A DNA stretch of 34,895 bases. It comes from Brachionus koreanus (taxonomy: Eukaryota > Rotifera > Eurotatoria > Ploima > Brachionidae). The position numbers and the translations under genes were made by a program. The notes beneath the pieces were generated by a model. The model saw nothing but the letters and a program-made list of their open reading frames with translations, did not search any database and was not told the DNA's origin. The stretch is taken from NCBI GenBank assembly GCA_016987375.1, contig PJRA01000051.1:681413-716307 (forward strand), written 5' to 3'. This document shows, one piece after another, positions 10,501-20,530 of the stretch; positions within the stretch are counted from its first letter, which is position 1, and every line of letters begins with the position of its first letter.

Positions 10501-13500
10501 TGGCAATTGACCATCTATTGACTTAAATTGAATTCTAACTGTTCTATTGAGACCAGTTCCCAAATCTCTACTTTGCTCAGTTATATTTTCTATATCAAAA
10601 ACTAAATTGTACGAATCAGTATCTAAAACATCTGCTGTTAGAGTAATTGTCTGATCTGTATACCAAGTTATTTCGGTTCTATTCGATCTGAATACAATTG
10701 ATGGTGGTGATCGACTTGTCTCAGCAATTGCTGTTTCGACATTAGTTATGCCAGTAAGTGTTCGTTGGCCTACTTCTGGAATACCGCTAGCAGCTGCATC
10801 AAATATGCATTGAATATTAGCATTGCAAGATCTATTCAATTCTGGATCGATTACAATATTGTCCAAAAATAGCGGTCTATAGTTTGGTTGCCTTGAGCCG
10901 CGTATGCGACCAATAGTTCGACTAACAGTCGCGCTAGTGAAAAGATCCTCATCGGCTAATACTTGCCAAGTGATACCAATGTCGTATATAAATCTATCCT
11001 TTAATTCAGACGGCTTTTGACCATCTCTGCCTATGATGTCATCGTTTTTGTCTCCATTCCAATTTCCCATCAAACCTTCCAATTGATTTTGGTAATTAAA
11101 TTTTCCAGTTGGTATAAAATTAACTGAACAAGTGATCCAAGAGCGTGTTTCTACTGCCGACACGGAAACTATGGTCACCGAAAAGCTAAGACTGAGACCA
11201 TTGTCGAACAAAAACTGTGTACCATTTTCGTTCTGAATTATTGTCGTGCATTCCTCTTCGGAATTGTCGACACACTTAAAGTCTTTTTGATAAGCAAAAT
11301 TAAGTGAAAAGTCACTTTCGACTTCTATTTGTTTGTCTATGTGCAATGCTAGAAACGGTCTGGCTTTGTCACCGTCGACTAGATCTATTTGGAATGTTCT
11401 CGAACGGCTAGTTTTAAAAGCAAAGCTTGTGAAAAGTGTGCCAGTCAATTCACTTGATCCGTTTGCATTGGCCAAAATACTTGTAAGTCCTTGAACTTCA
11501 AAGCTCTTGTCTTTGGCACGAGTGAACACAAATTTGCCAAGGCCGTTGAACGTGTACGAAAAGTCGTCGAATGTGGTCATGTGTGGATCGCCGCCTCCCC
11601 AGCCAAATATGACCAAAAATTGAAATCTAGAAAGCAATGTGAATGGATATAGGTTGTAGAATCGTCGACAATTATTCCAATTATTATCATTTGAACAACA
11701 CTCGTCCCTGTGAAAACAAAATAAAAGCTCATTTAATTAAAAATAATTAGTTTTTTTTTTCTTAATTAAAAAAATAAAAATATATGAAAAATTAATATCA
11801 ATTTTAGACATAGACATTATTTTCTCTTTTTACTTACTTTGTTTTTTTAATATTCAATAAATTTTATCAATTTAAATAATTTTAAAATATAAATTTAAAA
11901 TGTTGAAGCTATTACCATTTTTTTTTTATAATTTAAAATGAAAATCGAAAATTTAAAAATACCATTAAACGGTTCGAAAAAAAATTCTAGTGAAATATAA
12001 TCTATTGTTGTCTTTTTATCTTAATATTTTTATCGAAACAAATTTTAAAAAATTTTATAATATTTTTAGGGAAAAAAATTCGGTTTTGTGAAATTTGGAA
12101 CAAAATAGAAAAATAGAACAAAAATTAATGCTTAAAAAGCGAATAACTTTAATTAGCTCTGTAAGTGCAACAAACTGCAACATACTTTAATACTTTAATT
12201 GCACCAAAAGTCAAAGTCTGCTAATTATGTGCAAAATCTCTGCAAGNNNNNNNNNNNNNNNNNNNNNNNNNNNNNNNNNNNNNNNNCTAAATTTGCAGAA
12301 TTTTACCAGATTGTTGATAATAATGCAACTTTGAATGTTGCACCATGTTGCATTTATAGAACTTGCTTTTGACTTTTAAAAGAAAAGTTATAAGAATTTT
12401 TAACATTTTGTTCGTTTCTATTGCACTAAATTTCACAAAACCAAAAAATTCACAGGTCGAAAAAATCCTTTAACACTAGAACGCCCGAGGGGTTTTTTAG
12501 ACTCTTTTTTGAAAAATTTAAACTTGAATTTTATCACATATAGATAAAATTTAAAAAAATGTCTTTTATTAGCTAAAAATTTAAATTGTAAATGAATAAT
12601 GAATAAATTCTCAAACAATATTTTCAAATTATCTTAATAACTTTATTTTAAATCTTCATGAAAAATCAGCTGGGCCCTCTAACCTTTAAAAATTAAACAG
12701 AATAATTACTATCAACTATTATGAAAAAAAACATTGATAATAAAAAAAAGGGCTAATAAATGCTTCAATCTTAATTAGATATCAATCTTCTTTAATCATT
12801 TCCTAAGTTGTTTAATTTAATAATTAACCGGTAAAACATGGGTATTTTATGGAGAAATAAATATCTAATTAATAGATTCTAATTGATAATCTATTACTTA
12901 GAAAATTAATTTACAGATTTATTATTTATTATTATTATTATTTATTCAGAAAAGATTACGCGAGATTTGGCGATGAAGATTATAAAAAAATTAAAATATT
13001 AAATTATAAGAAGACAATATTTTTTACTCATACCATTTAATTTACATGATTAAAAAATTTTTTTGTAATCGGAAGTACAATTTGAGAAGACATAATAAAT
13101 GTATTGTTAGGGAAGAAAAACTGGATGCAACGATATCATTTTTTGACTAACCGAGTGGTTAATCTCTGGAATAGTTTACTTCATCACATCATTAATTCTA
13201 TATCAACCTTAAAAATAATCTGGACACATGGCTCAGGAATCAGTAGAATAGAATCTGCCATAGCTTCAAGGAAGGGTCGCAGTATTAACAACTACTAGTA
13301 CTACTTCTACAGCTACTTTGAAAGTCACCTTTTTTTTATTTATTATTATTAAAAATGCCTTATTAGGGAAAAAAAAATTCAAAATATTTTCTACAAAATT
13401 TTGAGTGAATCGAAAAACTTGTTTAAAAGCTAGAAAAAAATTTTAATTAGATAGATGAACTACTATGGTATTGGCAATTTTTCGTTTTTTAATTCTCTTG

Positions 13501-16143
13501 GTAATTTGTTCAAGACATTGGCTATTCTATTTTAAAAAAAGTTTGATCGTTATTGACTTGATTTTACTAATTGATTAATACAATAATATAAATAAAAGTT
13601 ATATACAATTGATTGTTGATAATCAATTAAGAGACTAGTTGTAGAGTTTTGTATAAATATTTAATAATAAATAAATTTACCCTTCATTCATTATGGGCTC
13701 AACTGCTGGTGAATTGTAAGCAAAGCCCGAATTTCTGCCAAAAATTATAAGATTTCTTGAAAATTGGTTGTAACAACAAAACTTTAAAGGAAAAAAAAAT
13801 ATGTTTGATGAAAATCTTTTTCAAAATCACCAAACCTGTTGAATAACGGACCGATAAAAAGCGCCCCATCTAAGTTTGTAGCATCTAGCATTTTGCCATT
13901 TTCGGCCCCTGTACTCAATATAAAATGGATTGAAAATCATTGCATTATCTGTCAATGGACATGTAATAAAGCTTAATTAGAAAAATCAACTTGTAATTAA
14001 ATTTTGATTTATTTATTCAATTTTACAAATTGAGTTCTTGTGTAGCCGGCAGAAAATTGTTCAAAATTTTCTCATTTATCAATCTGCTGCATCGGTCCAC
14101 AGTAGCAAAGTTTAAATCATAAACATAGGCACCATTTTGACCAGTGTTACCCGGCTCAGCGGTTATTAAAGCAGGATTGCCAAACGTATCTCCATTAGCC
14201 GAAAATCTGTTTGTTGTACGTCTAGTTTTGCCATCAGTAAGACCGATAAAAAAAAATTGTTGATTAGATTGTGTCCATTCGACTTTAACATAGTTAAATA
14301 TTGCAAATGCTGTTTCCTGGCTAAACGAAATTGTGATGAATAATTGAAATGTAGCTCTCTAAAATTAGAATTAATAAAAATTGAAAAATTAAATTTTTTT
14401 CTATTAAAAACTTTGTCAGATGTTGTTGATTCTTTCAAATTTTCCCAAGTGATTGAGTAAATAAGTTCGGGTTCAAAAGCATTCAAGGAGACTGCTCTAG
14501 CAGCTGAAGCTGGATTTAATATTCGTTTTAAATTATTAACTAAATTTTGATCTAGGTCGTTTTTTTCATAAACACCAAATTTTATATCAGATTGCTTATT
14601 TTACAAAAAACAAAAAGAAACAATTAAAAGAATAAAGATGTATTTATTAGGATTAAGTTACCGTGTCAAGAATAGAGCTAGTCCAAAGGGGAGCTATTAT
14701 AGGAAAATTAAAATTACTAATCGAAAATGTTGGACTTCTGATTATGTTTAGAGCCTGATTACCAAAAGAAATAAAACCGTTTGGATGAATCTTTGAAAGA
14801 AAATAATTAACATTAAATAAAAAAAAATCTTTAAAAAAAATCTACTCTAAATGAATTAAATGATGATCCAAGAATACTAAGATCTACATTGGGAGAAAAA
14901 TATTGATAACTTTGATTATCATTTATTAAGCTTTTTATGGATTGATCATTATTTCCAGTTACTTTTTAAAAAAGACAAAATGAAAATTATTCAAAAAGAT
15001 AATAAAAATATTTACTGATAACAATTGGTATGCTAGTGGTTGTGGTTGTAGTTGTGGTTGTAGTTGTAGTTGTGGTTGTGGTTGTAGTTGTAGTTGAACT
15101 AGTAAATGATGTAGAAGTTGATGCTGAAGTATCACTAACTATAACTTCTTGTGTTGTTTCTTCAGTTGTCTGATCCACAATTGGAGTGGTTGTAGTTGTA
15201 CTAGTAGTTGATGTTGAAGTTGATGCTGAAGTATCACTAACTATAACTTCTTGTGTTGTTTCTTCCACAATTGGAGTGGTTGTAGTTGTACTAGTAGTTG
15301 ATGTTGAAGTTGATGCTGAAGCATCACTAACTATAACTTCTTGTGTTGTTTCTTCAGTTGTCTGATCCACAATTGGAGTGGTTGTAGTTGTACTAGTAGT
15401 TGATGTAGAAGTTGATGCTGAAGTATCACTAACTATAGCTTCTTGTGTTGTCTCGATAGTTTTGGTTGTTAAAACAACTGTTTTTTCCTCAGTCTCTTCT
15501 GTTAAAGGTTCTTGGGTAGTTATTTGCTCGCAATTATTATTTACTAATTCAAATCCTTCCTTACAAACACATCTAAAACCACCAATTGTGTTTACACATT
15601 TTTCATTTTGAGTACAATTTGAAATATTCAGTTCACATTCATTTTTATCCTGACAACTTAATTGTACATTATTGTAAACAAATCCTTCATTGCATTCACA
15701 TTCAAAGCTATTACCCATATCAAAGCAGGTTGTGTTTGATGGACATGGGTTGGAATCACATGGATTCAAAATTAAAGTTGTCTGCTCAGTTGTTAGAGTA
15801 AAAAATGTTGTATTCTCAAATAGAGTTGTCGGTTCTCAAATTTAGTTATATAAATTTTTTTATTGATTTTAATTTCTTAATTAAATTACCTTCGCTTAAA
15901 CCCGATCCAACTTCTAAATTAAAATTCACCTGTCTTTTTACATTGTACTTAGGTTCATTTTCGTAAAAAATTAGATCCTCATTCATAAACAACTCTTCTA
16001 CAAAAGAACAAAAAAAATAATTTTCTTCAATTATTTATTTTCTTTTAAAAGTTTTACTCACCGTTTTTGGTCAGTTTTTTAGCCTTAACCTCGTCTTTAT
16101 GATAAAACAAAATAAATAAGGTCAAAATTATTTTGCCATTCAT
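7579..16143 (-). CDS. Transmembrane mucin-like protein, EGF-NIDO-AMOP-VWD-EGF-TM (MUC4/Mesh type)
   Basis: Exons in transcript order: 16143-16062, 15997-15890, 15834-15016, 14961-14846, 14790-14662, 14594-14412, 14358-14027, 13971-13836, 13781-13681, 11707-9891, 9817-9695, 9634-9509, 9400-9251, 9032-8315, 8253-7731, 7656-7579; 5541 nt, about 1846 residues, all junctions in frame. Domains in order: signal peptide (1-22); two EGFs (87-167); Thr-rich mucin region with repeats (168-336); NIDO (about 380-570, with NGFISFG and FPIIAPLW); AMOP-like cysteine region (about 590-690, FCCYN and DECCSN); VWD from 704 with GDPHM at 708-712; several EGFs including calcium-binding DVDEC types (about 1090-1440); a second Thr-rich repeat; a membrane helix (about 1619-1643); and an acidic 200-residue cytoplasmic tail. 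The NIDO-AMOP-VWD order is that of MUC4 and insect Mesh, which act at epithelial surfaces or septate junctions. Intron 9 is swollen by transposons. Confidence 0.88.
8416..8552 (-). repeat. 30-bp tandem repeat encoding a Thr-rich juxtamembrane mucin stretch
   Basis: About four and a half copies of a 30-bp unit (plus-strand core GATGAAGTGGTTGTCGTTGT) encode SSTVTTTTTT-type decapeptides between the last EGF and the membrane helix of the mucin. The two middle copies are almost identical, as expected of an array that can change copy number. Dense Ser/Thr predicts O-glycosylation. Confidence 0.9.
11581..11592 (-). other. GDPH autocleavage motif in the VWD domain
   Basis: Codons GGC GAT CCA CAC at the start of the VWD domain encode Gly-Asp-Pro-His. 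In MUC2, MUC5AC and MUC4 this motif is cleaved between Asp and Pro, giving two subunits that remain associated. All four residues are present here, so cleavage is predicted, not shown. It would separate about 709 extracellular residues from a membrane-anchored half of about 1137. Confidence 0.8.
12082..12442. mobile_element. Foldback MITE, Mutator-like (9-bp target duplication)
   Basis: The ends are perfect 15-bp inverted repeats, GGTTTTGTGAAATTT and AAATTTCACAAAACC. They are flanked by a perfect 9-bp direct repeat AAAAAATTC (12073-12081 and 12443-12451). The arms remain loosely complementary for over 100 bp. It has no coding capacity. A 9-bp duplication with long inverted repeats fits Mutator-like elements; P-type (8 bp) and hAT (8 bp) fit less well. 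The end sequence matches the element at 25956-26288. Confidence 0.8.
12247..12286. other. Assembly gap (40 N)
   Basis: Forty N characters lie near the centre of the foldback element, where a hairpin loop would be expected. True length and sequence are unknown. Confidence 0.99.
12470..12500 (+). mobile_element. piggyBac-like element end
   Basis: TTAACACTAGAACGCCCGAG: a TTAA target site followed by CACTAGAA, the same terminal sequence as the end at 29077-29090 on the other strand. The opposite end was not found. It begins 18 nt after the target duplication of the neighbouring foldback element. Confidence 0.45.
13104..13325 (+). pseudogene. Non-LTR retrotransposon 3' fragment
   Basis: The plus strand encodes MQRYHFLTNRV, then VNLWNSLLHHIINS, then a frame slip before NNLDTWLRNQ. 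The motif FxTNRVVNxWNSLPxxIINSxSxxxFKxxLDxW is the typical carboxyl terminus of CR1/Jockey-like ORF2. The same peptide is encoded on the minus strand at 24838-25056, so two copies of one family are present. It ends in CTACTAGTACTACT-like simple sequence, as non-LTR tails often do. It is inside mucin intron 9, antisense to the host gene. Confidence 0.75.
15116..15440 (-). repeat. 90/102-bp tandem repeat encoding Thr/Ser-rich mucin repeats
   Basis: Four repeats begin at 15116, 15218, 15308 and 15410, so the periods are 102, 90 and 102 bp. Each encodes TTQEVIVSDTSASTSTST followed by a T-run and PIV. The 12-bp difference removes part of the DQTTEE spacer, keeping frame. The final copy grades into a poly-Thr run (15020-15095). 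Ser/Thr density and lack of cysteine are typical of O-glycosylated mucin regions. Confidence 0.9.
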
Positions 16144-17529
16144 TTTTAATCGACTTGTCTCAGCAGGCTTTTACATAAAAAATAAAAAAAAGTTTCCAAA
16201 AATCACACTATTTAATTAAAAAGCCGTAGAACAAAATCTAAAATAGAAGAAAAAAAAATAATGCATAATTTTTTTGTTTATTTTATTCTAAAAAAAAATG
16301 TTTACTAAATTTCTGAAGAAAAAAAAACTCCAGAAAAAAAAAGCTACCTGTACTATGAACATAATTAGAAAGGTATGTTTTAATAAAAAAATAAAGAGTA
16401 ACATTTAGCCAAGAGCCGTTTAGTTAATGTCCCAAGGACAACATAAATATCTGCACTGGACTTGATGATAAGGATTAATTTGTCCTAAATATAGAGAAAA
16501 ATCTGTAAAATATATCATTTAAATTTTGACATATTTGAATTTCTTAAAATTTTATGAAAAGTGTTATTTTGTTATTGTAATACAATATTTAAAGCCGTTT
16601 TGGAAAAAAAAATAAAAATGATTTTTCTTATTTGTTAAAAAATGTTTTTAACACGAATAGAGATCAGTGTTAACATTGCCATTGAATAAGAAAAAAAAAA
16701 TCCAAATTTCAAAAAACAACAATAAAAAATATATATATGTATACATAGAGGAAAAATTCGGATTTTTTTCTTTTTTTTTCCAAAAAAAAATAAAATCTTT
16801 TGTATTTTTATTCAAGCTTTAAAGACTCTTGAGCAACAAAAAAAAAAAGAAACGTTTAAATTTTTATTTTTTAATTTGTCTTTAAAGTAATAAGTTGTTG
16901 ATTGAGTTTTTTTACAGGTAGAACATTTATTGTTTAGAAAAAAAAAAGCTCAATAAATAAACATGTTTTGAAGAAATTTTATTTTTATGTTGCCTGATTT
17001 TTTAATTGTGAAATAAGCGAATCCGTATAAGACCCGTGTTCGACACTTGTATCATTTCATAACTGCACTTATAGTGCTCGGCCCACAGAGTGTCTTGTAT
17101 GTAGCTTAGTGAACGAAAATATTAGCTATTCCCCGTTCACCGGCATAGTCTCAACAAAACGATCCAAGTGGATTCGCATGAAAACAAAATATTTTGTTTT
17201 CTATTCAGAATATGTAGCTTAAGTCACAAAGTTAAGTTCTACTTTAGAATAATAGCTCAAGGTTTGACTATAAAATAGAAAAAAATATTTTATATTATTT
17301 TCTTCTAAATTAATATACTTGCTTATTGGATTACAAAAAAAATTGAGTAATTGTAATATGATTTTTGACCAAATTAATAAACTTAGCTAAATATGATATT
17401 TTATAGATTTTTTTTTATTTAATAAAAAATAAAATACAAAATCTAATCTCTAAACAAAAATGCTAATCTTAACCAAATATGTAATTCTTAGCCGAGAAAA
17501 AATAAACATACTTTTTGAATAAGATAACT
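16144..17529. other. Intergenic region upstream of the mucin gene
   Basis: AT-rich. Two items stand out. A minus-strand open stretch, 16484 to about 16384, could follow an acceptor and reads DKLILIIKSSADIYVVLGT in one frame. A richer-GC block at 17018-17177 is bounded by inverted GCGAATCC/GGATTCGC. No promoter could be assigned with confidence. Confidence 0.4.
17018..17177. repeat. Possible short interspersed element with terminal inverted 8-mers
   Basis: A 160-bp block of higher GC than its surroundings begins with GCGAATCC and ends with the exact complement GGATTCGC. It contains GTGTTCGACAC, which loosely resembles a polymerase III B box. No second copy was found in the window, so repeat status is inference. 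Confidence 0.3.
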
Positions 17530-17787
17530 ATGCTTTTGATCGGTATAAATATAGCTGTGTGGTTAATTTTTTTATTGCTTTGTTGCCTGGCTTTGAAAGT
17601 GAGTTTTGTGTCAAATAGTTGAAGGAATTAATTGAAAATGTCAAAACTTAATCAGATAATTGAAGCTAATTAAGAAAGCTATGAAATAGCTATGAATAAT
17701 ATTTTTCTATCCTTGGCCTGCTAGAGGCTTTAGACAAAAAGCCTGGCTTCAATTGAGTTGCAACTAAAAATCAAACTTGCTGACTAA
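17530..17787 (+). CDS. Candidate small secreted peptide (two exons, about 40 aa)
   Basis: Exon 17530-17598 encodes a strongly hydrophobic signal-like start, MLLIGINIAVWLIFLLLCCL then ALK, ending exactly at a perfect donor AAA|GTGAGT. The first usable in-frame acceptor (GGCTTTAG) leads to 17734-17787, encoding TKSLASIELQLKIKLAD and a stop. The first exon resembles the signal-peptide exons of other genes here; the second has no family resemblance and the partner exon could be elsewhere. I do not recognise it. It could be chance, or an alternative first exon of the lysozyme gene, although that gene has its own signal peptide. Confidence 0.25.
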
Positions 17788-17971
17788 ATTAATTTTAATA
17801 GAAATACGTAATTTAGTTTAAGTTTTATTGAGACTTCTAAAGGACTAGAACCGAAAAACAAATAGACAAAAAATTTTCATAACCCATATTTTAAATAGAA
17901 TAGAACAATAGAAAGAACATGATACCTTTTAGAGAGTGACAATTAAATTTAATCAGAAGCCCTATATTTAG

Positions 17972-18986
17972 ATGATAGTCACAATAGGAATATTTTTGCT
18001 TATAAATTACTGCTATGCTCAAAATTTCATAAAAGTTGAAAATTTTCATCCGCCAAATGGTTATCAGCCAGTGAGAGGGTTCGAGCCGCCCAACTATCAA
18101 AATGCCTATTTCAATCAACTAAATTATCAGCAAAAAAATGCTCAAAATGTTAATAATTATCCTCACTATGTACACAATTCCAATCAAAATTACAAGGCAA
18201 ATTGGTATCCTCAGAACGGTCCGGAATCTTGGAGACGGACTCCACCTTCTACAAGATGTAAACCATTATGAATGTGAATTTTTCTTAAATAAAATATTTC
18301 TATTCATTCAGTTACTACCACTACAAAATGGACTGGGTGGACTCAACCAAACACTAGGTACACTACACCTGCGACCTTCTCATTTCCATCAGTGACCACA
18401 TCTACTACAACAGTTGACTGGAAACAGATTTTTTTGAGCTCAGACTCAACTGTTAAGACAAATTTCATTGACACTGTACAAAGCGGACTTAATCCGAGCT
18501 TTGGTGTAAATGATCAGTGTCTTAAGTGTTTATGTTTTGTATTTAGCTTTAAAAATTGATGTTTTTAAAATGAAAATTTTTTTTTTTGAAAGATTGAATC
18601 ATGGTGTAGTGACGTAGGATGTGTCATGGATCAAGGGTCTTTGTCTTGTGGGTGGTATCAGCTCAAGTACGAGTACTGGTTGGACTGTGGTCAACCAGGT
18701 GGTGGATGGAAAGAATGCTCTAATTCAAAACAGTGCGCTGAAGGATGTGTGCGAAACTACATGAATAGATATTGTAAATATATTAGAAAAAAAAAATTAT
18801 TTTTAACCTTTCTCATTATTAGCTTCGTTTTGTTCGTTAGGATCAACATGTGCTCATATGGGACGTATTCATAATGGTGGGCCAAATGGTTGTGCTAATA
18901 ACAACACTGAATATTACGGATGGCTAATTGAGAGATGTCTTAAAAGACAAGCGCCATACGAAAAAATAGACACTTTATATAATTAG
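17972..18986 (+). CDS. i-type (invertebrate) lysozyme / destabilase with N/Q/Y-rich N-terminal extension
   Basis: Exons 17972-18257, 18312-18538, 18593-18773 and 18823-18986 join in frame to 285 residues. Residues 1-16 are a signal peptide ending CYA. Residues 17-95 are rich in Asn, Gln, Tyr and Pro. Residues 96-160 include a Thr-rich linker. The lysozyme domain starts at CLKCLC (165-170). It carries both expected catalytic positions, Glu173 in FIESWC and Asp184 in MDQGSLSCG, followed by YWLDCGQPGGGW, YMNRY and RIHNGGPNGC. i-type lysozymes hydrolyse peptidoglycan, and some cleave isopeptide bonds (destabilase); they serve digestion and immunity. The domain is usually about 120 residues with a short leader, so the roughly 150-residue extension is unusual. 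The domain identification is firm; the role of the extension is unknown. Confidence 0.92.
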
Positions 18987-19856
18987 ATGTTTTATTTAAA
19001 AGAGTTTTTTTACTAAGTTAAATTTTTCAAAAATTATTAATAGATTTAATTATGCAGTTTTTTTGGCTTTAAATCACCTCTCTTTTTTTTCTTAAATCAT
19101 TAATTATAAGAAGTATTTCAAAACCAGTTTAGTTTTTTTTTTTTAATTCAGAATAGCACAATTAGTTGTGTGTGTATATTTTGAGCTCTTGATGAAGAGT
19201 TTAAAAAAAAACAAAAAAAACAAAAATTCAAAATGTATATTGTTTGCCAAGAATATAAAAAAGAAATTTCTTCTAAAATGCTTTAGTATCAATAACATGT
19301 TGCATATAAATTATTGACAAATGAATTATCTTGATCGTTTATTATTAATTTAATTCTACTAATTCTGACACAAAAAAATATTTTCTAAATGAAATTTTAT
19401 TTTTAAGATAATTGAGAATTGAGAAAAATATAAAAAAAATATCAACATAATTTTTTTATTTTAACAAAAAAAAAAACTATTGCTTTAATGACTATTAATT
19501 TCATCTTGAAAGCAAGTTCGAGTGAAATTTTCAAAATTTTTCTATCCGCCCATAATCTTAATGAACTCTTAGAAAATTATTTTTTAATTTCATTGCTTGA
19601 AGAAATTTTTTTTTTTCGAATAGCAAAATTTGCTATTCTGTAAGCCAAATTACTTGAATAAACTAAAGTTCTCTAGCTTTTGAAAAAGGCTTCATTATTT
19701 GAATGGATTACAAACGAATTTTTTTTTTTTGTTGCAATTTCCTAGACTAGCTTAGAGAGCACAGAATTAAAAATCTAAATCCATGTTGCATAATCCTCTT
19801 AAACTATTTCATATTATCTGCAATTAAATTTTTTGTTAGAAATTCTTTTTTTTAAA
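18987..19856. other. Intergenic region between lysozyme and caveolin genes
   Basis: AT-rich spacer with no gene or RNA that I can recognise. A perfect short palindrome lies at 19618-19638 (10-bp arms GAATAGCAAA, 1-nt centre). Confidence 0.5.
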
Positions 19857-20530
19857 ATGTCTCAATTTGATTTAATTGAAAGAGACCCAAAAAAAATTAA
19901 CAAATTTGTCCAGGTTTTGTTCATTTATTTCTCGTTCTATTTTAAATTTTTATCAAGATTCATTTTCATGATGTGATTGCCGAGCCTGACTATACACATT
20001 CTGAGGACACGTAATCAAAAAACTATGAAAAATAACGAATAAATTTAAATTTTTCAGTCTTTGGTCATCTTCAATTGAGTTGTTTAAATGCTTGAAAAAT
20101 ATTGCTTACAAAGTAATGACCAGTGTGATGTCAATAGGATTGTCTTTATACTGCGGTTGCTATCTAGGACTTGACTCATTTTTTAATATATGGTTACTTT
20201 CACCTTGCATAAAATATCAATCAATTTGGATACAGTTTTTAAAAAAAAATTTTGCAATATTATTTGCTCGTAATTTTAAAATTTAAAATATTTCTATGAT
20301 TAAATTCATTCATTTTACAAGTTATTTTGGCTCCTTTTACAGATTCATTTGGTCTATTCTTAAGTAGAATTGGAGTTAAACATGCTGAAGAAAGATTTTT
20401 GAAAAAATCTTCTTCGATATCCAGCAGTGTAATGTTTACCAAGAGATGCGACCGCAGTTTGTCTTCTAAATCAAAATTTAGCACTCAAACATGTGAAGAA
20501 ATTGTTCAATGTGCACTAAACATGGATTGA
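19857..20530 (+). CDS. Caveolin, divergent paralogue A
   Basis: Exons 19857-19913, 19958-20010, 20058-20269 and 20322-20530 give 176 residues. Caveolins insert a hairpin into the inner leaflet of the plasma membrane and oligomerise to form caveolae. Signature order: DLIERDPKKIN, the FHDVIAEPDYTHS stretch (caveolin signature FEDVIAEP), a long hydrophobic hairpin (about 60-105) and ILAPFTDSFGLFLSRIGV, matching the caveolin C-terminal ..FEAVGKIFSN. Intron 1 (phase 0, after FVQ) is shared with paralogue B; the last intron (phase 1) is shared with B and C. Intron 2 (phase 2, within the TLW codons) is unique. It is the most diverged of the three and lacks the cysteine-rich scaffolding stretch. The tail is longer and Ser/Lys-rich. 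AATAAA at 20546-20551 probably ends the transcript. Confidence 0.82.

Larger units (their letters stand above)
11708..13680 (-). other. Mucin intron 9, filled with transposon remnants
   Basis: This 1.97-kb intron interrupts the AMOP-like region (donor GAAGG|GTAAAT, acceptor TTTCACAG|GGACGAG). It holds a foldback element with 9-bp target duplication (12082-12442, with the assembly gap), a piggyBac-like end (12470) and the tail of a non-LTR element (about 13104-13325). The remainder is AT-rich without recognisable structure. Confidence 0.7.

Noticed and set aside
12433..12627. Minus-strand open frame overlapping the foldback element end
   Set aside because: Runs through a transposon terminus and a piggyBac-like end inside an intron; no coding signs.
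17025..17080. Possible tRNA gene around GTGTTCGACAC
   Set aside because: No acceptor stem, D-arm or anticodon arm could be folded; only a loose B-box resemblance.
17542..17552. TATAAATATA motif as a TATA box for the lysozyme gene
   Set aside because: It is 420 bp from the lysozyme start and lies within the candidate signal-peptide exon; TATA-like words are common at this base composition.
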